From positions 1 through 17,932 of the forward strand of contig JBKPSR010000103.1 of assembly GCA_046735115.1 (NCBI GenBank): 17,932 nucleotides of DNA, given 5' to 3'. This document shows, piece after piece, positions 13,611 to 17,932 of this stretch. Both the position numbers and the translations under genes were made by a program. This stretch comes from JACVRW01 sp046735115 (lineage in GTDB: Bacteria > Actinomycetota > Thermoleophilia > Solirubrobacterales > Thermoleophilaceae). Within the stretch, counting starts at the first letter, position 1. Every line of letters starts with the position of its first letter. The notes under the pieces are model-generated. The model searched no databases. It saw nothing but the letters and a program-made list of their open reading frames with translations, and had not been told where the DNA came from.

Positions 13611-14435
13611 CTAGACAAGGGCGATCGGGGACGTCCAGGCGCCGGTGGCGCCGCGCAGCTTCGGGTGGGTCAGGACGAGGCAGAACTCGCGCACACCGGC
13701 CGCAGCGAGCTCGGAGGTGTCGAGGTTCTCGACGATGAAGACGCCGTGCTCCACGTTCAGGATCTGAGGCACCTCGAAGGGCCGCTCCGGATCCTCGGCG
13801 GGCACCGGACCGTAGCTCCAGGTGTCGCAGCCCGTGAGCGCGACCCCGCGCTCAGCGAGCCATGAGGCGACCGCGCAGCCGGGGCCTGGCTGCTCGGAGA
13901 GGTAGCGCTCGGAGTCATTCCAGTGCGCGCCCCAGCCGGTGTGGAACAGCACCGCGTCCCCCGGCGCCGGATCGATGCCGTCGAGGTCGGCGATCTCGAT
14001 CACGTGTCCCGCCCGTGAGGCGTCGACGAGCCATCCGCGGGTCACGATCTGCGGGACGGTCTCGATCCCGAGCTTCTTCACGCCGGCCGTGCCGGCGAGC
14101 TCCGCCACCGTCCAGCCGTTGTAGCCGCGGTCGTCCATCTGGAGGTGACTGAGCGCGTCGAGGTGTGTGCCGAGCTGCATCGTGCCGACGACCTGCTCGG
14201 TAATCCAGTTGACATGCGCCGCCCCCACGCCGCCGTTGCCGTTGGCGTGATGGGCCGTCGTCACGAGTGTCTGCCGGAAAAACCGGCCCGGGAACACGGG
14301 AACGTCCTCGTCCAGGACGCGGCCGAGGTCGAACATCCGGCCCTCGCGGACGAGCGAGAGCGCCTCGAGACGCTTCGCCTCATCCACGTGGTTGAGCATG
14401 CCGAGCTGATCCTCGGCCCCGAATGGGGAGGTCAT
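13611..14435 (-). CDS. Cyclase-family (kynurenine formamidase-like) hydrolase
   Basis: A 274-residue protein of the putative cyclase family (PF04199), metal-dependent hydrolases of amides and lactone-like rings, such as kynurenine formamidase and isatin hydrolase. QLGTHLDALSH (87-97) is the metal-binding segment, where His91, Asp93 and His97 are kept but the first His of the usual HxGTHxDxxxH is Gln87; several longer family members show this. VLFHTGWGAHW and LTHPKLRGATGAW match the family's later core. The ATG at 14435-14433 overlaps the SDR stop (ATGA), favouring it over an in-frame ATG at 14447. It sits between an SDR and a GMC oxidoreductase, so it may open a ring formed by an oxidation step. 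Substrate unknown. Confidence 0.88.
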   Translation of the reverse strand: MTSPFGAEDQLGMLNHVDEAKRLEALSLVREGRMFDLGRVLDEDVPVFPGRFFRQTLVTTAHHANGNGGVGAAHVNWITEQVVGTMQLGTHLDALSHLQMDDRGYNGWTVAELAGTAGVKKLGIETVPQIVTRGWLVDASRAGHVIEIADLDGIDPAPGDAVLFHTGWGAHWNDSERYLSEQPGPGCAVASWLAERGVALTGCDTWSYGPVPAEDPERPFEVPQILNVEHGVFIVENLDTSELAAAGVREFCLVLTHPKLRGATGAWTSPIALV

Positions 14436-15283
14436 TCCGACGACCATGGGGTCAGGAAGCTCGGGTAGAGCGTCAGGCCGCCGTCGACGAAGACCGTCTG
14501 GCCGGTGATGTACGCGGCGTCGTCCGACGCCAGGAAGGCCGTGACGCCAGCCATCTCGTCGGCGTCGCCGGCCCGCTGCATCGGGATGTGCTCCTCGACC
14601 TGGCGCCGCTTCTCGGGGTCGTCGATCCAGGCGCGGTTGATCGGTGTGACCGTTGCGCCGGGCCCGACGCCGTTCACGCGGATGCCGCGGCCGGCGTACT
14701 CGAGCGCGAGCGTCCGCGTGAGGTTCTGCATCGCTCCCTTGCTGGCCGAGTAGCCGATGTAGCCAGGCTTGGGGATCAGCTGGTGGACGCTCGAGATGTT
14801 CACTATCGAGCCCGGCTTGTCCTCGGCGAGGAAGTGGCGGATCGCCTCCCGCGCGCATAGGAAAGAGCCGCGCAGATTCACCGCGAGCACGCGGTCAAAG
14901 TCGCCGCTCGAGAGCTCGTCGGTCGGGCGCGAGATCTGGATGCCGGCGTTGTTGACCAGGATGTCGATCCCGCCTAGCCCCTCCACGGCGTCCGCGACCA
15001 TGCGGACGACGTCGTCCTCGTTCGACACGTCGCCCTGGACGAGCACGTCCTTAACGCCCTCACGCTGCACCTTGCCGACGCAGGCCTGTACCTGCTCCTC
15101 GGTCTCCGCAGCCTCCTCCGGCTGGCGCAGGTAGTTGATCGCGACGTTCGCGCCGTACTCGGCGAAGCGCACCGCGATCGCCTGCCCGATGCCTGAGCTT
15201 CCCCCGGTCACGAGCACGTTCTTGCCCTCGATGCCCTGCAGGCCCTTCGTCCTCGGTGCGGCGGTCACCTGTGCGTTTGCCAT
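14432..15283 (-). CDS. Short-chain dehydrogenase, glucose 1-dehydrogenase-like
   Basis: A 283-residue SDR. VLVTGGSSGIGQAIA (TGGSSGIG at 26-33) binds the cofactor, ILVNNAGIQ is the NNAG motif, and Ser165, Tyr178 and Lys182 (NISSVHQ and YSASK) are the catalytic residues. ITGQTVFVDGGLTLYPSF near the end resembles bacterial glucose 1-dehydrogenases, which oxidise beta-glucose to gluconolactone with NAD(P), but SDR substrates are hard to predict. The ~20-residue N-terminal extension before EGKNVLVTGG is a little longer than usual. The ATG has AGGAGG 9 nt upstream. It lies 18 nt after the aquaporin stop and is coupled to the cyclase gene. A weak copy of the regulon promoter lies in the aquaporin 3' end. 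Confidence 0.9.
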   Translation of the reverse strand: MANAQVTAAPRTKGLQGIEGKNVLVTGGSSGIGQAIAVRFAEYGANVAINYLRQPEEAAETEEQVQACVGKVQREGVKDVLVQGDVSNEDDVVRMVADAVEGLGGIDILVNNAGIQISRPTDELSSGDFDRVLAVNLRGSFLCAREAIRHFLAEDKPGSIVNISSVHQLIPKPGYIGYSASKGAMQNLTRTLALEYAGRGIRVNGVGPGATVTPINRAWIDDPEKRRQVEEHIPMQRAGDADEMAGVTAFLASDDAAYITGQTVFVDGGLTLYPSFLTPWSSE

Positions 15284-15301
15284 GTCTCGCTTCCTCCTGG
15301 A

Positions 15302-16033
15302 CTAGGTGTCTCGGAGTAGTGCGCGCAGACGCCTGTGCGTTACACGCCAGGCGAGCCCGACCGCCAAGCCCGCGACGCTCGGGGCGAGGAGATAGAGCCA
15401 GAGATCCGAGAAATCCCCGAACGCAAGCGCCGGGCCCTCGCTCCGCGCGGGGTTGATGCTTGCTCCTGTCCAGGGAGACCCCAGCCAGATGATCGCGGTC
15501 AGCACTGGGACAATCGCCAGCGGCGTCAGTCGCGCCAGCCGCTCGTTGGAACTGAAGGTCAGGATCACCACGAGTAGCAACGCCGTCATAGCCCCCTCGA
15601 GCACGAATGCCGCCGCCGCCGGAACGCCCGGATGGGTGACCGTGCCGCCAATCGATTGCCAGGCGGCACGCGGTAGCAGCGCCCGCCCGGCGGCGGCGCC
15701 CGCCAGACCGCCGACGAGCTGTGCGGCGATGTAGCCGGTCAGGTCGCGAGTGCTCAATCGGCCCCCGATCCAGAACGCAAGCGTCACGGCGGGGTTCAGG
15801 TGGGCGCCGGAGGCCCGCCCCAGCGGTGAAGTCGCCAGCAGGGCGACAAAAGGCGCGACCAGGACGCCGACCGCCAGAAAGCGAGCTCCTGGTCCGGGGA
15901 GGGCATCGGCGAGTGGAGACCCTTCCGCGACCGACAGGCCGACCGCCAGAACGATCGCGAGCACCAGGAGCGCCGTCCCGAGGGCCTCGGCCGCCCAAGC
16001 CCGCCGATCGAAGAAGCCGGGCTCGGGCGCCAC
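15302..16033 (-). CDS. Aquaporin (MIP family channel)
   Basis: A 243-residue membrane channel with six predicted helices and the two pore motifs: AHLNPAVT (Asn80) and SINPARS (Asn194). The sequence after the second motif, with NPARSEGPA, and FSDLWLYLLAP are typical of the family. MIP channels pass water or small solutes such as glycerol; the selectivity residues cannot be assigned reliably by eye. The start is GTG at 16033-16031, three nucleotides after the antiporter stop, so translation is coupled. Being between an antiporter and redox enzymes suggests a role in osmotic balance, or passage of small solutes or hydrogen peroxide. Confidence 0.92.
   Translation of the reverse strand: MAPEPGFFDRRAWAAEALGTALLVLAIVLAVGLSVAEGSPLADALPGPGARFLAVGVLVAPFVALLATSPLGRASGAHLNPAVTLAFWIGGRLSTRDLTGYIAAQLVGGLAGAAAGRALLPRAAWQSIGGTVTHPGVPAAAAFVLEGAMTALLLVVILTFSSNERLARLTPLAIVPVLTAIIWLGSPWTGASINPARSEGPALAFGDFSDLWLYLLAPSVAGLAVGLAWRVTHRRLRALLRDT
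15317..15344 (-). promoter_or_regulatory. Possible weaker regulon promoter for the SDR-cyclase-GMC genes
   Basis: Reading the minus strand: TGTAACG at 15344-15338 and GCACTA at 15322-15317, 16 nt apart. Only ACT of the second box matches. It lies in the aquaporin 3' end, and any transcript would carry a short leader with AGGAGG before the SDR ATG at 15283. The match could be chance from the aquaporin codons. Confidence 0.25.
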
Positions 16034-16036
16034 CGT

Positions 16037-17269
16037 CTACATCGCCATGAGAGCGGCCGGCTCGGACGCCGGCTCGGACGGAGCGCCTGAAGGCGCGGGT
16101 TCCGCGCCGCCGCGCAGCAGCGCGAGCCCGAGCACCGGGAAGACGAGCACTGACAGCAGCCCCGCGCCGATGAGTGCGGCACCCTCGGCCGCGTCGATCA
16201 GGCCCAATTCGAGCCCGATCGCGCTTGCGGCGACGATGAAGGGAAGCGACGTGGCCTGGAGGATGCCGGCGACCACCGTGCGCCTGCTATCGAGGAGGCG
16301 ACGGTAGAGCAGCGCGGGCAGCCCGCGCACGAGCAACAGCGCCGCGAGGAAGATCGGGACCATCGCGACATTGGAAGGGTCGGCCACGAGCGCGTCGAGG
16401 TCGAAGCGCACTCCACTGGTCACAAAGAAGATGGGAATGAAGAAGCCGAAGCCGATCGCCTCGAGCTTTCGGCGGAAGGCTGGATGCGTCATCACTTCGT
16501 CGCGGTCCAGCAGGGAGATGATCGCGCCGGCGATGAACGTGCCGAGGATCACCTCGAAGCCGAGTTCATCCGCGATGGCTGCGAAGCCAACGAAAAGGAC
16601 GATTGCGGCTCGCACACGGATCTGAGCGGTGGTGTCCTGAAGCCTGAGCAGGTCGCCTCTGATGCGCACCGAATGCTCTGCGCCTCGCACCGCGCCGAAG
16701 ACCACGACGGCAAGTACCGCCAGAGCACCGAGGAGCAGAAGCGTCGACCCGACTCCGCCTTCGCCGGAGAAGAACAGGGTGAGGAGGATGATGGCGCCGA
16801 AGTCCGCGATCGACGCCGCTGCGACGATGAGCTGGCCGAAGGGCGAGGAGATTTCCCCCGTGTCCTTCAACACGGGCACGATGACTCCGAGCGAGGTGGC
16901 GCAGAGGATGATCGCTACCAGCAGGGGGGTCTCGACTAGGCCTGCGGCCGACAGCCCAAAGCCGACTACCACCGCGATCGCAAACGAGACGACGAACGCG
17001 AGCGCCGTTAGGCGGAGGACCTGTCCGCGCAGCTTCTCGAACTCAATCTCCAGTCCCGCGAGGAACAGCACGAAGCCAAGTCCGATCAACGCCAGGACCT
17101 CGATCGCTTGGTCGATCTCGACGAGGCCGAGCACCGATGGGCCCACCACGATGCCGGCCACGATCTCGAGCACCACCGACGGCAGCCGGACGCGCGGAAA
17201 CAGGCCGAGGAGGAACGGGGCCGCGAAGGCCACCGCGACGACGATGAGGAGATTGCTGAAGGACGGCAT
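16037..17269 (-). CDS. Monovalent cation:proton antiporter, CPA2 (Kef/NapA-like) family
   Basis: A 410-residue membrane protein with about 12-13 hydrophobic helices. Family segments are VVLEIVAGIVVGPSVLGLVE, LFLAGLEIEFEKL, CATSLGVIVPVLKDTG and AASIADFGAI, where Asp156 is the probable ion-binding acid; the partner acid seen in DD-type members is Ala155, so exchange may be electroneutral. There is no C-terminal TrkA-N/RCK domain; the protein stops after a Pro/Ala/Ser tail (APSGAPSEPASEP). CPA2 proteins exchange Na+ or K+ for H+. The ATG at 17269 is supported by a promoter-like pair of boxes ending 6 nt upstream. It heads the seven-gene minus-strand cluster, with the aquaporin 3 nt downstream. 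Confidence 0.9.
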   Translation of the reverse strand: MPSFSNLLIVVAVAFAAPFLLGLFPRVRLPSVVLEIVAGIVVGPSVLGLVEIDQAIEVLALIGLGFVLFLAGLEIEFEKLRGQVLRLTALAFVVSFAIAVVVGFGLSAAGLVETPLLVAIILCATSLGVIVPVLKDTGEISSPFGQLIVAAASIADFGAIILLTLFFSGEGGVGSTLLLLGALAVLAVVVFGAVRGAEHSVRIRGDLLRLQDTTAQIRVRAAIVLFVGFAAIADELGFEVILGTFIAGAIISLLDRDEVMTHPAFRRKLEAIGFGFFIPIFFVTSGVRFDLDALVADPSNVAMVPIFLAALLLVRGLPALLYRRLLDSRRTVVAGILQATSLPFIVAASAIGLELGLIDAAEGAALIGAGLLSVLVFPVLGLALLRGGAEPAPSGAPSEPASEPAALMAM

Positions 17270-17275
17270 GCCTTC

Positions 17276-17303
17276 AGGTCCAGCGGGTCGGCGATCCGTT
17301 ACG
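17276..17303 (-). promoter_or_regulatory. Candidate alternative-sigma promoter for the antiporter-aquaporin cluster
   Basis: Reading the minus strand: CGTAACG at 17303-17297 and GGACCT at 17281-17276, 16 nt between hexamers, then 6 nt to the ATG at 17269. Spacing matches the pair at 2817-2879, and GTAACG plus GAC are shared. It implies a leaderless transcript heading the seven-gene minus-strand cluster. Confidence 0.55.
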
Positions 17304-17377
17304 GAGCACGCGCCTGGGCATCAGTGCACGACGGCACGGCCGCGAGTGCCGCCCCGGCTAGGACCTCGGGCCCCAAC

Positions 17378-17640
17378 GTGCGCGCGGCCGGAATCCGCGA
17401 CTACCTTCGCGACATCGCCGGAGATCTAGGAGACGGTCGAGTTCGTGCCGGAGGACGTCCGTCACCTCGGCGATCGCGTCTTCGTGATCCTCAGGCAGAG
17501 GTTCCGCGGCCGAGGGAGCGGGGGTCGACGTCGGGACTCGTACCGCGTGTACCTACCGGCTGCGCGACGGCGCGCTCACCGAGCTGCGGTCGTACGGCGA
17601 CGTCGCCGAGGGGCTTGCCGCTGCCGGCCTCGATCCGTAG
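17378..17640 (+). pseudogene. Broken SnoaL-like/NTF2 gene remnant
   Basis: Read across frames, this encodes the C-terminal two thirds of a SnoaL-like protein: RAAGIRDYLRDIA, then a +1 shift to EI-stop-ETVEFVPEDVRHLGDRVFV and ILRQRFRGRGSG, then another shift near 17515-17525 (a run of five G) to VDVGTRTACTYRLRDGALTE and LRSYGDVAEGLAAAGLDP, ending at TAG 17640. The TAG at 17428-17430 sits where the family usually has Trp (TGG). No N-terminal third is recognisable upstream. Two frameshifts, one nonsense codon and a missing start mean it is not functional as written. Sequencing error could explain a single shift but hardly all. SnoaL-like proteins are abundant small NTF2-fold proteins; the original role is unknown. 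Confidence 0.7.
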
Positions 17641-17785
17641 GGCTCAGCTCGCGCTCGACCTCGAGCGGCGCAGAGGACCGGCGGCCACCCGCCGTTAGGC
17701 GCGTGGCCGCCCTCCCGACACGAGCACTGTGATCTGGACTTCAGACTGGATCGACGGCGCGGCAGGCTCGGGCCGGCACGCACGC
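17641..17785. other. Gap with no recognisable gene
   Basis: Between the broken SnoaL-like gene and the edge gene. I see no conserved reading frame, RNA or clear terminator. Short runs of codons are open on the minus strand but have arginine-rich, shadow-like composition. Confidence 0.4.
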
Positions 17786-17932
17786 TTAACTCGACTTCTT
17801 GCCGCCCTTGCGCCCGGCGGCCTTCTTCTGCGCCGTGTTGCCGCCGCTCCCGCTTCCGCTGCTCCGCTTGCTCTGGCTGCTACCGCTGCTCTTGCCACCC
17901 CTACTTGAAGAGCCCGGCGAGTTCGAGATCGC
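17786..17932 (-). CDS. Ser/Gly/Lys-rich C-terminal tail of an unidentified protein (runs off right edge)
   Basis: The last 48 codons of a minus-strand gene whose start lies beyond the window. The frame is open to the edge and ends in TAA at 17788-17786. The tail begins AISNSPGSSSRGG, passes through KSSGSSQSKRSSGSGSGGN and ends TAQKKAAGRKGGKKSS. It is low-complexity, basic and probably disordered, as in DNA- or nucleic-acid-binding tails; AAGRKGG also recalls the KGG stress-protein repeat. Neither identity can be supported from the tail alone. Confidence 0.5.
   Translation of the reverse strand, partial: AISNSPGSSSRGGKSSGSSQSKRSSGSGSGGNTAQKKAAGRKGGKKSS

Noticed and set aside
17695..17898. A 67-codon minus-strand open frame near the right edge
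   Set aside because: Its Ala/Arg-rich text is the out-of-frame reading of the Ser/Gly/Lys tail and has no support.
17786..17932. The Lys-rich tail as a Ku protein or a histone-like protein
   Set aside because: Such tails occur in many unrelated actinobacterial proteins; without the folded part the identity cannot be supported.

Overview
This is a GC-rich stretch that looks like an actinobacterial chromosome. The gene families (GMC oxidoreductase, tandem HbpS/GlcG domains, DM13 membrane protein, YWGEP-type NTF2 proteins, GH15 with the NYGLLADC start) together with frequent ATGA/GTGA stop-start overlaps suggest the Solirubrobacterales/Thermoleophilia. That placement is inference from gene style; there is no rRNA or marker gene here. 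I see no tRNA, rRNA, CRISPR array, transposase or phage gene.

Layout. (A) 1-878, minus strand: the 5' end of a SAM methyltransferase, a TfoX-like protein that appears internally shortened, and an NTF2/SnoaL-like protein. (B) 909-2810, minus: a tightly coupled operon of zinc-finger anti-sigma protein, DM13 membrane protein, redoxin and an unrecognised protein. (C) 2887-10335, plus, divergent from B: GH15 hydrolase, flavin disulfide-reductase-like protein, SMP-30 lactonase, HbpS-HbpS-cupin fusion, jelly-roll/SMP-30 fusion, and a second redoxin. A small cupin and a small ferredoxin-fold-like protein follow, to 11108. (D) 17269-11083, minus, convergent with C: cation/proton antiporter, aquaporin, SDR, cyclase-family hydrolase, GMC oxidoreductase, small membrane protein, VOC protein. 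(E) 17378-17932: a broken SnoaL-like gene and the Ser/Gly/Lys-rich tail of a gene running in from the right edge.

Main observation. The divergent B/C start region holds two mirror-image copies of TGTAAC-N16-CGACTC, one firing each way, with the start codons only 6-7 nt beyond the second box. The same arrangement, (T/C)GTAACG-N15-nGAC, with a start codon 6-7 nt later, recurs before the NTF2 gene (878), the SMP-30 gene (6148) and the antiporter gene (17269). A weaker version precedes the SDR gene. The two-box shape resembles promoters of ECF-type alternative sigma factors, and the position implies leaderless mRNAs. The first gene of operon B encodes a zinc-finger anti-sigma-like protein, with no sigma factor gene visible beside it. 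I infer a small alternative-sigma regulon covering most of the window.

How the genes may work together (inference): two SMP-30 lactonases, a GMC oxidoreductase, a glucose-1-dehydrogenase-like SDR, a cyclase-family hydrolase, GH15 and several cupins suggest oxidation and opening of a sugar or sugar-like compound. Two paralogous redoxins, haem-binding-type HbpS domains, an aquaporin and an antiporter suggest oxidative and osmotic stress handling in the same regulon. The actual substrate cannot be read from the sequence.
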